A DNA stretch of 64,000 nt. Origin: Streptomyces sp. PKU-EA00015. GTDB taxonomy: Bacteria > Actinomycetota > Actinomycetes > Streptomycetales > Streptomycetaceae. Both the position numbers and the translations under genes were made by a program. Below are positions 36,612 through 44,711 of the stretch, piece by piece. The notes under the pieces are model-generated. The model saw only the letters and a list, made by a program, of their open reading frames with translations. It made no database searches and was not told the origin of the DNA. Where the stretch lies: positions 62,001-126,000 of the forward strand of contig NZ_JABZEE010000015.1 in NCBI RefSeq assembly GCF_013387495.1, written 5' to 3'. Within the stretch, counting starts at the first letter, position 1; each line of letters begins with the position of its first letter.

Positions 36612-37789
36612 CGACCACCCCTCTCATCTCCCTCACCTGGACGGACCATGTCACCGGCCGCCAGGGCCATCTGGTGATCGACCGGCTCGTACGCGGCGTG
36701 TCCAGCGGCGGGCTGCGCATGCGCGAGGGCTGCACCCTCGACGAGGTCACCGGGCTGGCCCGGGGCATGACGATGAAGGAGGCCCTCCACTACGACCCCC
36801 GGAACCGGTACATCCCGCTCGGCGGGGCCAAGGGCGGCATCGACTGCGACCCGCGCGACCCCGAGGCGTACGGGGTGCTGGTGCGCTATCTGCGGGCGGT
36901 GCGCCCGTACATCGAGCGCTTCTGGACCACGGGCGAGGACCTCGGCCTCACCCAGGACATTGTCGACAGGGCGGCGGCCGAGGCCGGTCTGGTCTCCTCC
37001 GTCCAGGCCGTCTACCCGCTGCTCGACGACGAGGCCGCGGCACGGCGCCGGCTCGCGGACGCCTTCGCGGTGGAGGTGGACGGCATCGGGCTCGACGAGC
37101 TGGCGGGCGGCTGCGGGGTCGCCGAGTCGGTGCTGACGGCGCTGGACCGCGCCGGTGTCTCCCACGAGGGCACCCGCGTCTGTGTCCAGGGCTTCGGGAC
37201 GATGGGCGGGGCGACCGCCCGTTTCCTGGCACGGGCCGGGCTGACGGTGGTCGCCGTGGCGGACGTCAAGGGAACGATCGCCAACCCGGAGGGCCTGGAC
37301 GTGGAGGCGCTGCTGGCCGCGCGCGACACGTACGGGACCGTGGACCGCACCGCCCTGCGACCGGGCGACGCCGAACTGCCCGGCGACGCCTGGCTGTCCG
37401 CGGACGCCGAGGTGCTGGTCCCGGCCGCCGTCTCGTACGCGGTCGACACGGCCAACCAGGCGCGGATCACGGCCCGCTGGATCGTCGAGGCCGCCAACAT
37501 GCCGGTGCTGCCGGCCGCCGAGGACCTGCTGTCGGCGCGCGGGATCACCGTCCTGCCCGACGTGGTCGTCAACTCCGCCACCAACGCCTGGTGGTGGTGG
37601 ACGCTCTTCGGCGACATCGGCGCCGACGCGGACGAGGCGTTCGCCCACATCCGGCGCTCCATGCGCGCCCTGGTCGAGCAGGTGCTGACGCGGGCCGAGC
37701 GGGACGGGACCAGCCCGCGCGCCGCGGCACACGAGGTCGTGGCGGACCGGCTGCCCGTCATCGCCGAACGCCTCGGCTGGTACGCATGA
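36608..37789 (+). CDS. Glu/Leu/Phe/Val dehydrogenase family enzyme
   Basis: 393 residues. The catalytic Lys region is 'IPLGGAKGGIDCDPRD' (about 72-87), preceded by 'GMTMKEALHYD'; the NAD(P) Rossmann fold begins 'VCVQGFGTMGGATARFLA'. The C-terminal 'ANMPVLPAAEDLLSARGITVLPDVVVNSA' is typical of the family. It interconverts an amino acid and its 2-oxoacid with NAD(P). In this operon it would supply or consume the substrate of the ThDP decarboxylase. Start and previous stop overlap as ATGA. Confidence 0.92.
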   Translation: MTTTPLISLTWTDHVTGRQGHLVIDRLVRGVSSGGLRMREGCTLDEVTGLARGMTMKEALHYDPRNRYIPLGGAKGGIDCDPRDPEAYGVLVRYLRAVRPYIERFWTTGEDLGLTQDIVDRAAAEAGLVSSVQAVYPLLDDEAAARRRLADAFAVEVDGIGLDELAGGCGVAESVLTALDRAGVSHEGTRVCVQGFGTMGGATARFLARAGLTVVAVADVKGTIANPEGLDVEALLAARDTYGTVDRTALRPGDAELPGDAWLSADAEVLVPAAVSYAVDTANQARITARWIVEAANMPVLPAAEDLLSARGITVLPDVVVNSATNAWWWWTLFGDIGADADEAFAHIRRSMRALVEQVLTRAERDGTSPRAAAHEVVADRLPVIAERLGWYA

Positions 37790-39915
37790 GCCTGGACGCC
37801 CTCTTCGACCCGCGCTCCGTCGCCGTCGTCGGAGCATCCGCCAACCCCGCCAAATGGGGCTACTGGCTGGCGTCCGGCGCCCTCGCCGGACGTGCCCGGC
37901 GCACCGTCCACCTGGTCAACCAGCGGGGCGGCGGGCTCGACGGCGTGCCCTTCCTGCCCGGCCTCGACTGCCTGCCGACCGTCCCCGAGCAGGTCGTGGT
38001 GGCGGTGCCGCCGCAGCAGGTAAGGCCCGTCGTCGTCGAGGGACTCAGGGCGGGCGCGCGGTGCTTCACCGTGATCACGTCCGGCGGGACAGGCCCCGAA
38101 GAGGAACGCGAACTCGCCGCCCTCGTCACCGCCCACGGAGGTCGGCTGCTCGGCCCGAACTGCATGGGCGTCGTCGACACCACCACCGAACTGAGGCTCA
38201 GCTGGGGCGACTTCCCGGCGGGTGCGGTGGGGCTCGTGTCCCAGAGCGGCAACCTCGCGCTCGAGATCGGCCGACTCCTCGCACGCGCCGGACAGGGCTT
38301 CTCCCGTTTCGTCTCGCTCGGCAACCAGCGCGACATCGACGCGGCGGACGCGCTGGACGCACTGATCGCGCACGACGCGACACGGGTCGTCGCCGCTTAT
38401 GTGGAGGACTTCCGGGACGGGCGCCGCCTGGCCCGCACCCTGGCCACCGCCCACACGGCAGGGAAATCCGTCCTGCTGCTGTCGCTCGGCCGCAGCGAGG
38501 CATCCGGGCGCGCGGCGGCCTCCCACACGGGAGCGCTGGTGAGCGCCCGGGCGGTCGTGGAGGCGGTGTGCCGCGACACGGGGGCGCTGCTGCTGGAGTC
38601 GGCGGGCGAACTCGCGGACACTGCGGTGCTCCTGACAGCGGCGGGCCGCCGCATCGGGCACGCCAGGACGCGCGCCGTCCGTGACGCCGGGGCCGGTGGG
38701 CCGTCGTCACCGGCCCCGGCCGGCGGAGCCCCTTCGCAGACCCGCGGACGACCAGCCCTGCGCGTCGCCGTCGTCGGAGACAGCGGGGGCCAGGGCGCGC
38801 TGGCCGCCGACACGCTGACCGCGCGCGGGCTCCACGTCCCCGTACTGGGCGAAGCCACCCGCGCAGCCGTCGCCCGGCACCTCCCCGGCCGGAGCGGATG
38901 CGGCAACCCCGTCGACCTCGCGGGCGCCGGGGAGGCCGACCTCCGCAACTACGCCCGCATCACGCGGGCGCTGCTCGACGGAGGGGACACCGACGCCACC
39001 GTCCTCACCGGCTACTTCGGCGACTACGCCACCGCCAACCCGGACCAGGCCCGCCAGGAGTGCGAGGTCGCCCGGCAGCTGGGGGAGTCCGCACGGCAGT
39101 CCGGCCGGCTGCTCGTCGTCCACACCATGGCCAGGGACACCCCGGCCCTGACGGTGCTCCGGGAGCACGGCGTACCGGTCTACGAGCGCATCGAGCAGGC
39201 CGCGACCGCCCTGGCCCAAGCGGCACGGCAGGACCGGACGACACAGCAGGCGCCACCCCGGCTGCCGCCCCCCGCCCCGGACCCCCTCCCCACCGGGGAC
39301 TACGAGACCGTCCGTACGCTCCTCGGATCCCGCGGACTCGCCTTCCCCGCCGCCGAGTTCGTCACCACCGCCGACGAGGCGGCCACCGCCGCCCGCCGCA
39401 CCGGATACCCGCTCGCCCTCAAGGCGATGGGCCTGGCCCACAAGACCGAGGCGGGCGGGGTGGCCCTGGGCATCGCCGACGAGACCGCGCTGCGCACCGC
39501 CTTCGCCCGGATGCGTGACTCCACCGGGGCCACTCGGTACGCGGTCGAGGAGATGGTCGCCCACCCGCACTCCGTCGAACTCATCGCGGGGGTCCGGCGC
39601 GACCCGGCGTTCGGGCCCGTCGCCGTGGTCGGTCTCGGCGGGCTCACCGCCGAGCTGCTCGCCGACACCGCGCTCGCCCTCGCCCCCCTCACCCCGGGAC
39701 GGGCCCGCGACCTGCTGCTCTCGCTGCGCCACGCACCCCTGCTCACCGGCTGGCGCGGCGCCCCCGCCGTCGATCTCGACGCCGCCGCGGACGCGCTGTG
39801 CGCACTGGCGCGAGCCGCGGCCGAACACCCCGAGCTCACCGAGCTCGAAGTCAATCCACTGCTCGTCCACCCGGGCGGCGCGGTCGCCCTCGACGCCCAT
39901 GGAGTGTTGGCATGA
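37786..39915 (+). CDS. Acetate-CoA ligase (ADP-forming) family acyl-CoA synthetase
   Basis: 709 residues combining both halves of ADP-forming acyl-CoA synthetases. The N-terminal CoA-binding domain ('FDPRSVAVVGASANPAKWG') and succinyl-CoA ligase-like flavodoxin domains ('LLGPNCMGVV', 'GLVSQSGNLALEIG', 'SHTGALVSARAV') are followed by a Pro-rich linker at about 488-502. The C-terminal ATP-grasp domain has 'PLALKAMGLAHKTEAGGVALGI' and 'ELEVNPLLVHPGG'. It activates a carboxylic acid to its CoA thioester with ATP giving ADP and phosphate. It overlaps neighbours by ATGA on both sides and would feed the acyl-CoA dehydrogenase. Confidence 0.92.
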   Translation: MSLDALFDPRSVAVVGASANPAKWGYWLASGALAGRARRTVHLVNQRGGGLDGVPFLPGLDCLPTVPEQVVVAVPPQQVRPVVVEGLRAGARCFTVITSGGTGPEEERELAALVTAHGGRLLGPNCMGVVDTTTELRLSWGDFPAGAVGLVSQSGNLALEIGRLLARAGQGFSRFVSLGNQRDIDAADALDALIAHDATRVVAAYVEDFRDGRRLARTLATAHTAGKSVLLLSLGRSEASGRAAASHTGALVSARAVVEAVCRDTGALLLESAGELADTAVLLTAAGRRIGHARTRAVRDAGAGGPSSPAPAGGAPSQTRGRPALRVAVVGDSGGQGALAADTLTARGLHVPVLGEATRAAVARHLPGRSGCGNPVDLAGAGEADLRNYARITRALLDGGDTDATVLTGYFGDYATANPDQARQECEVARQLGESARQSGRLLVVHTMARDTPALTVLREHGVPVYERIEQAATALAQAARQDRTTQQAPPRLPPPAPDPLPTGDYETVRTLLGSRGLAFPAAEFVTTADEAATAARRTGYPLALKAMGLAHKTEAGGVALGIADETALRTAFARMRDSTGATRYAVEEMVAHPHSVELIAGVRRDPAFGPVAVVGLGGLTAELLADTALALAPLTPGRARDLLLSLRHAPLLTGWRGAPAVDLDAAADALCALARAAAEHPELTELEVNPLLVHPGGAVALDAHGVLA

Positions 39916-40709
39916 CCTCGGAATCCGGCCGCTTCGCGGACCGTACCTACATCGTGACCGGCGGCGGCAGCGGCATCGGCCGCGCGATAGCGCTCGCGCT
40001 GAGTGCGCAGGGCGCGCGGGTAGCCGTCGCGGGCCGTACCCGGGAGCGGCTCAAGGAGACGGTCGCCCTGGTCGAGAAGACCGGCGGCGAGGCCCTCGCG
40101 GTGCCGACGGACGTACGGGACCCCGAGGCCGTGGACGCGCTGGTGAGTTCGGCGGTGGAGCGCTTCGGCCGGCTGGACGGCCTGGTCAACAACGCGGCCG
40201 GCAACTTCGTCGTGCCGGGCATCGACCTCTCCCCGGGCGGCTGGCGGGCGGTCGTGGACATCGTCTTGAACGGCTCGTACTACTGCACCCGGGCGGTCGC
40301 CCGCAGGCTGCGCGAGCAGGGCACGGGCGGATCCGTCCTGTCGGTGATCGCCGCCTACGCCTGGCACGGGCATCCGGGGACCGTCCACTCGGCCGCCGCG
40401 AAGGCCGGTGTCCTGGCCATGACCCGGACCCTCGCGGTGGAACTCGCCCCGCTGGGCATCCGGCTGAACTGCATAGCCCCGGGCCCGACGGAGACGGCAG
40501 GCGCCGGCGCGGCCCTGTGGGCCACCCCCGAGGCGCGCGAGGAGGTCCTGGCCACGGTTCCGGCGGGCCGGTTCGCCGAGCCCGCGGAGATCGCGGACGC
40601 GTCGCTGTTCCTGCTGGGCGAGGGGGCGTCGTACGTGACGGGCGAGTGCCTGACGGTGGACGGCGGCCAGTGGCTGGGCAAGCAGGTGTACGGACGCACG
40701 GGCGCCTGA
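39912..40709 (+). CDS. SDR oxidoreductase, 2,4-dienoyl-CoA reductase-like
   Basis: 265 residues. The cofactor motif TGGGSGIG is at 16-23, followed by 'NNAAGNF' and 'VDGGQWLG'. Where classical short-chain dehydrogenases carry YxxxK, this protein has 'GTVHSAAAKAG': the Lys is kept but the Tyr is absent, as in the 2,4-dienoyl-CoA reductase (DECR) branch. This fits action on an enoyl- or dienoyl-CoA in the same pathway. It is the last gene of the five-gene operon; start overlaps the previous stop as ATGA. Confidence 0.9.
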   Translation: MTSESGRFADRTYIVTGGGSGIGRAIALALSAQGARVAVAGRTRERLKETVALVEKTGGEALAVPTDVRDPEAVDALVSSAVERFGRLDGLVNNAAGNFVVPGIDLSPGGWRAVVDIVLNGSYYCTRAVARRLREQGTGGSVLSVIAAYAWHGHPGTVHSAAAKAGVLAMTRTLAVELAPLGIRLNCIAPGPTETAGAGAALWATPEAREEVLATVPAGRFAEPAEIADASLFLLGEGASYVTGECLTVDGGQWLGKQVYGRTGA

Positions 40710-40809
40710 TGCTTTGACGGGAACGGACTGCTGGGTCCGGTTACGGGCGAAGCTCCGTGCGGACGCCTCTGCCGGCGGATAGCGTCATGTCCACGGTGAA
40801 GGGGGATTC

Positions 40810-41394
40810 ATGATCATGGCAGAGCGTACGGTTCCGCCTCGCGTGGTGGCCGCTGAGCGTGTCGCCTCCGAGGTGGGTTTCAAGAAGAGTTGCCTCCCTG
40901 AGGTGGGCAGATTGCTCGGCCTGGCCGCTGCTGCGAAACCCCACGGAGTCATTGCGGAGAGCGGCACCGGCTCGGGCGTGGGTACCGCCTGGCTGCACAG
41001 TGGGCTCGGTGCCGGTGCGCGCCTGATCACCGTCGAACGTGACGAGGAGCTGGCCCGTCGAGCGGCTGGTGTCTTCGCGGACGACGACCGCGTCAGCGTC
41101 CTCACCGGGGACTGGCGGCTGCTTGAGCAGCACGCCCCTTTCGACGTCTTCTTCTGCGACGGTGGAGGCAAGCGTGACGACCCCGAGCGGGTGGTCGAGC
41201 TGCTTGCTCCCGGTGGCCTGCTCATCCTGGACGACTTCACCCCATCGCCCGACTGGCCGCCTCGTTTCGGCGGCGAAGTGGATGAGCTCCGCCTGTTCTA
41301 CCTCGCCCATACAGCCCTGGACGCCACGGAAATACTCACCACACCCGCCAGTTCAGCGGTTGTGGCGGCACGCCGCCTGCAGCCGGGAAGGTGA
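40810..41394 (+). CDS. Class I SAM-dependent methyltransferase-like protein
   Basis: 194 residues. An O-methyltransferase-like fold is suggested by 'GVIAESGTGSGVGTAWL' (motif I), 'LITVERDEELARRA' and 'FDVFFCDGGGKRDDPERVVELLAPGGLLILDDF'. The methyl acceptor is unknown. GAAGGGGGA precedes ATG 40810 (or 40816). It is separated from the catabolic operon by 100 bp and ends at a strong terminator, so it is probably a separate unit. Confidence 0.85.
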   Translation: MIMAERTVPPRVVAAERVASEVGFKKSCLPEVGRLLGLAAAAKPHGVIAESGTGSGVGTAWLHSGLGAGARLITVERDEELARRAAGVFADDDRVSVLTGDWRLLEQHAPFDVFFCDGGGKRDDPERVVELLAPGGLLILDDFTPSPDWPPRFGGEVDELRLFYLAHTALDATEILTTPASSAVVAARRLQPGR

Positions 41395-41398
41395 CGAA

Positions 41399-41421
41399 GG
41401 GGGCGGCCTCGGGCCGCCCCC
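41399..41421. terminator. Bidirectional terminator
   Basis: GGGGGCGGCC-TCG-GGCCGCCCCC, a perfect 10-bp stem with a 3-base loop, lies between the convergent methyltransferase and APC permease genes, followed by TCTGTCGTT. Confidence 0.8.
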
Positions 41422-41452
41422 TCTGTCGTTGCGCGGGAGCCCCGCCGGATCC

Positions 41453-43012
41453 TCAGCTCTTGGTACGCCTCGTCTTCGCCCCCAGCGAGTAGAAGACGAG
41501 GCCGATGACCGCGATGACAAGAAGGGGCACGACCTGGCTCAGTGTGTACGCGAGGCGCTGGCCGGCGAAGGCCTCGGGCAGCGAGTCGGCGGCGGAGCCC
41601 TCCGTGCCGAACCAGCCCACCCCGAAGCCCGGCCAGATCAGCACCACCACCGTGAAGGCGACCAGGCCGGTCGCGAGGGCGGTGACCGTCCAGGCCCCGA
41701 CGCGTCCGCCCGGCACGGAGTACGGGCGCGGCGTGTCGGGGTACTTGCGGCGGAGCACCACCAGGCTGGGGAAGGTGATGACGTACGAGATGAAGGTCGT
41801 GCAGATCGTCAGGCCGAGCCCCGCGGCGAAGTACTTCTCGCCGTCGCCTTCGGTGAGGTTGAGGGCGACCACGAGAAGCACGGACGCCAGGACCGCGGAC
41901 AGCAGGTTCACCCGTACCGGGGTGCCGTGCTTCTCGGAGATCGTGCCGAGCCAGGCAGGTCCGGCGCCGTCCGCGCAGGCGACGGCCTGGGCGCGGTGCG
42001 CGCCCATCGCCCAGGTGACGCCGGAGGTGAGCAGGCCGATGATGAGGCCTGCGGCGGCGATGCCGCCGAAGACCGTGCCGGCACCGGTGAGGGTGACCGT
42101 GCCGTCGGCGGCGATGGAGCCGCCGTAGACGGTGAAGACGGCCTTGCAGGCGTCGATGAAGCCGCCGAGGCTGCCGATCCGGTCGCTGGGCAGGACGAAG
42201 AGGATGCCGAGGATCGGGCCGCCGTAGAGCAGCAGCGCGGCGAAGCCGGAGCGGAGGATGGCGAGCGGGATGTCGCGCCGCGGGTTGCGCATCTCCTCGG
42301 CGGCGGAGCTGGGCAGTTCGAAGCCCACGTAGTTGAAGATCAGGACGGGGACGAGCGCCACGAAGCCGACGTAGGTCGGTGTGAATTCACCTGCGGGCAG
42401 GGCGTGCACACCGTTCTGGACGGCGAAGACGACGACCGAGACGAGGAAGAAGCCGAGCAGCACGATGCGTGCGAAGGCTCCGGCGATCGGGACCCACTTG
42501 CCGACCCGGACGGACTGGACGACGGCGAGCGCGCCACCCCAGATGAAGACCAGCCCGGCGGCGTACTTCCACAGCCCGGGGAGCGGGGTGAAGAACTCCT
42601 CCCAGGTGGTGAGGGCGATGATGCACAGACTGCCGCCCACCCAAACCGGGTTGGAGATCCAGTAGAGGATCTGGTTGAGGCCCGCGGTGAGCCGTCCGAA
42701 GGCGAGCCGGGTCCAGACGTACGGTCCGCCCTGGACGGGGAAGGCGGAGCCGAGCTCGGCGACGAGGAGCCCGTAGGGGAGGAAGAAGAACAACGCGAGG
42801 ATGGCCATCCAGGTCAGTCCCTGCGGACCCTGCGCTGCGACCGACCCGATCGTGTCGAGTCCGACGAGGGTGCATATGAGGAACAGGAGGACGTCGAAGC
42901 GGCGCAGTTCCTTGCGCAGCCGGCTGCGTTGTTCGCCCCAGCCCTCGGAGAGGTCGGGGGTTTCGGGGGCGGGCCCTTCGGCCCTGCTGGAGGTGGCGGG
43001 TGCTTGGGTCAC
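41453..43012 (-). CDS. APC family amino acid/polyamine permease
   Basis: 519 residues with about twelve hydrophobic helices. The N-terminal 'LRRFDVLLFLICTLVGLDTIGS' is the first APC helix, followed by 'FPVQGGPYVWTRLAFG' and 'NYVGFELPSSAAEEMRNPRRDIPLAI', signature loops of the superfamily. GTG 43012 is chosen because TAGGAGT lies 8-14 bases upstream; the open frame continues to 43480 but is not membrane-protein-like. The palindrome at 43062-43087, shared with the five-gene operon, lies 50 bp upstream, so it likely imports the substrate of that pathway. Confidence 0.92.
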   Translation of the reverse strand: MTQAPATSSRAEGPAPETPDLSEGWGEQRSRLRKELRRFDVLLFLICTLVGLDTIGSVAAQGPQGLTWMAILALFFFLPYGLLVAELGSAFPVQGGPYVWTRLAFGRLTAGLNQILYWISNPVWVGGSLCIIALTTWEEFFTPLPGLWKYAAGLVFIWGGALAVVQSVRVGKWVPIAGAFARIVLLGFFLVSVVVFAVQNGVHALPAGEFTPTYVGFVALVPVLIFNYVGFELPSSAAEEMRNPRRDIPLAILRSGFAALLLYGGPILGILFVLPSDRIGSLGGFIDACKAVFTVYGGSIAADGTVTLTGAGTVFGGIAAAGLIIGLLTSGVTWAMGAHRAQAVACADGAGPAWLGTISEKHGTPVRVNLLSAVLASVLLVVALNLTEGDGEKYFAAGLGLTICTTFISYVITFPSLVVLRRKYPDTPRPYSVPGGRVGAWTVTALATGLVAFTVVVLIWPGFGVGWFGTEGSAADSLPEAFAGQRLAYTLSQVVPLLVIAVIGLVFYSLGAKTRRTKS

Positions 43013-43061
43013 TGGGCGGACTCCTACGGCGGCACGGCGGTCTCGTACAGGCGCGGCACAT

Positions 43062-43087
43062 CTACTGACTGAACAGCCAGTCAGTAG
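43062..43087. promoter_or_regulatory. Palindromic operator upstream of APC permease
   Basis: CTACTGACTG (43062-43071) and CAGTCAGTAG (43078-43087) are perfect 10-bp arms around AACAGC. Half sites TACTGAC/GTCAGTA have the same 10-bp spacing as at 33801-33826. It lies in the 279-bp divergent region between the permease and the amine oxidase. Confidence 0.72.
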
Positions 43088-43254
43088 CCTGCACTGTGAG
43101 CCCGGCCACACGGGACTGTCAAGAGCCGTGCAGGGTAAAGCCGGGGGCCGGATTCCCGACGCCGGCGGGCGCCGGACGGACGGGCAGCGGCCGGCGGCCG
43201 CGCTGCGTGAACCCGCGCCGGCACGTGCGGTCCGCGTTGCTTGACCGCAACCAT

Positions 43255-43268
43255 TGACGGACCCGTCA
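43255..43268. promoter_or_regulatory. Second palindrome before amine oxidase
   Basis: TGACGG-AC-CCGTCA, extendable to CATTGACGG/CCGTCAGTG with one mismatch, ends 23 bp before the amine oxidase ATG. It resembles but does not match the spacing of the TACTGAC operators, so it may be a distinct or weaker site. Confidence 0.4.
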
Positions 43269-43291
43269 GTGTTGCCGCATCCTCTCGGGGC

Positions 43292-44671
43292 ATGGAGAGA
43301 CGGAGCGCACAGCATCTGGTCGAATCCGAGGTCGTCGTGGTGGGCGGAGGGTATGCCGGCCTTGCCGCAGGGCTCCGACTCCACGACAACGACGCCGACT
43401 TCACCCTGGTCGAGGCGGCCGATCGTGTCGGCGGGCGGGTACTGACCGAGACCCGCGCGGACGGCGTGACGCTCGATCACGGCGGCCAGTGGGTCGGCCC
43501 CACGCAGACGCGCCTGCTCGAACTCGCCTCACGTTTCGGATGCCGGACGTTTCCGACCTGGGAGACGGGCAGCCACATCGAGGTGTGGCACGACGGCGGC
43601 AGGATCCCCTACACCGGTGCCGCCCCCAGCGACGGGCCCGGCATCCTCGAGTACGTCCGTGTCACGGGGATCCTGGACGAACTCGCCCGCACGGTGGACA
43701 CCGAGCGGCCGTGGCGCACCGCCCGCTTCGCGGAGTGGGACGCCCGGACGGCACACTCCTTCTTCCGCTCCCGGACCGACGCCACCGATGCCCGGCGCCG
43801 GCTGGCCCTCGCCGTTGAAGGTCTGTGGTGCGCGGAACCGCACGAGATCTCCCTCTTCCACGTGCTGTTCTGCATCGCCGCGGCCGGCGGCTTCGAGCAG
43901 CTGATGGAGACCCGCGGCTGTGCCCAGGACAGCCGCTTCACCACGGGCGCGGCCGGCCCGGCCCGCGCCGTCGCGGCCCTGCTCGGGGAGCGCGTCCGCC
44001 TCGGCGAGCAGGTGAATGCGATCGAGTACGACACGGCAGGCGTCCGCGTCCGCACGCGGTCCGTCCTGCTCCGGGCACGCCGGGCGATCGTGGCACTGCC
44101 CCCGCACGCCGTACGCGCCATACGCTTCACCCCACCGCTCCCCGACAGCCGGGACGGCTGGCTGTCGCACAGCCCGATGGGGCGCGTCGCCAAGATCCAT
44201 GCCGTCTACGACACCCCGTTCTGGCGGAAGTCCGGGCTGTCCGGTGTGGCGACCTTGTACGACAACGGACCGGTCGGCGTCGTGTTCGACAACTCCCCGG
44301 ACGACGGCTCGTGCGGAATCCTCGTCGGATTCGTGTACGGCGACCGCCTGGACCGCTTCAGCGCCCTCGACGAGGGCCGCCGCCGGGCCGCCGTACTGGA
44401 GAGCTTCGCCGCCGTGGCCGGAACGAGGGCGGGGCGCCCGCGCGACTACACCGAGAAGATCTGGACACAGGATCCCTTCGCCCAGGGCGGATACGAGGCG
44501 TACATGACTCCCGGCGGTTGGAGCCGGTACGGCGAACGCGGCTGGCGGGAGCCGACCGGGAACCTGCACTGGGCGGGAACGGAGACCGCGACGGAGTGGA
44601 ACGGGTACATCGACGGCGCCGTGTCGTCGGGCTACCGGGCCGCCGACGACGTCCTCGCCTCCCTGCGGTGA
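43292..44671 (+). CDS. Flavin monoamine/polyamine oxidase
   Basis: 459 residues of the FAD-dependent amine oxidase family. 'VVVVGGGYAGLAAGLRL' (about 13-29) binds the FAD ADP moiety, 'GGRVLTETRADGVTLDHGGQWVG' follows, and the C-terminal 'AGTETATEWNGYIDGAVSSGYRAADDV' closes the flavin pocket as in putrescine/monoamine oxidases. It oxidises an amine to an aldehyde, releasing ammonia and H2O2. ATG 43292 is favoured over an upstream TTG at 43241. It is followed after 40 bp by the XRE-TetR regulator. An aldehyde product would link to the acid-activating ligase if an aldehyde dehydrogenase is supplied elsewhere. Confidence 0.92.
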   Translation: MERRSAQHLVESEVVVVGGGYAGLAAGLRLHDNDADFTLVEAADRVGGRVLTETRADGVTLDHGGQWVGPTQTRLLELASRFGCRTFPTWETGSHIEVWHDGGRIPYTGAAPSDGPGILEYVRVTGILDELARTVDTERPWRTARFAEWDARTAHSFFRSRTDATDARRRLALAVEGLWCAEPHEISLFHVLFCIAAAGGFEQLMETRGCAQDSRFTTGAAGPARAVAALLGERVRLGEQVNAIEYDTAGVRVRTRSVLLRARRAIVALPPHAVRAIRFTPPLPDSRDGWLSHSPMGRVAKIHAVYDTPFWRKSGLSGVATLYDNGPVGVVFDNSPDDGSCGILVGFVYGDRLDRFSALDEGRRRAAVLESFAAVAGTRAGRPRDYTEKIWTQDPFAQGGYEAYMTPGGWSRYGERGWREPTGNLHWAGTETATEWNGYIDGAVSSGYRAADDVLASLR

Positions 44672-44711
44672 CGGCGCTCCCACGGACGACGGACAGGACG
44701 GACCGGACACG

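Noticed and set aside
41039..43072. 677-codon plus-strand open frame over the APC permease
   Set aside because: Asp/Glu/Gly/Arg-rich antisense of a membrane protein; the minus strand has APC signatures and a ribosome binding site.
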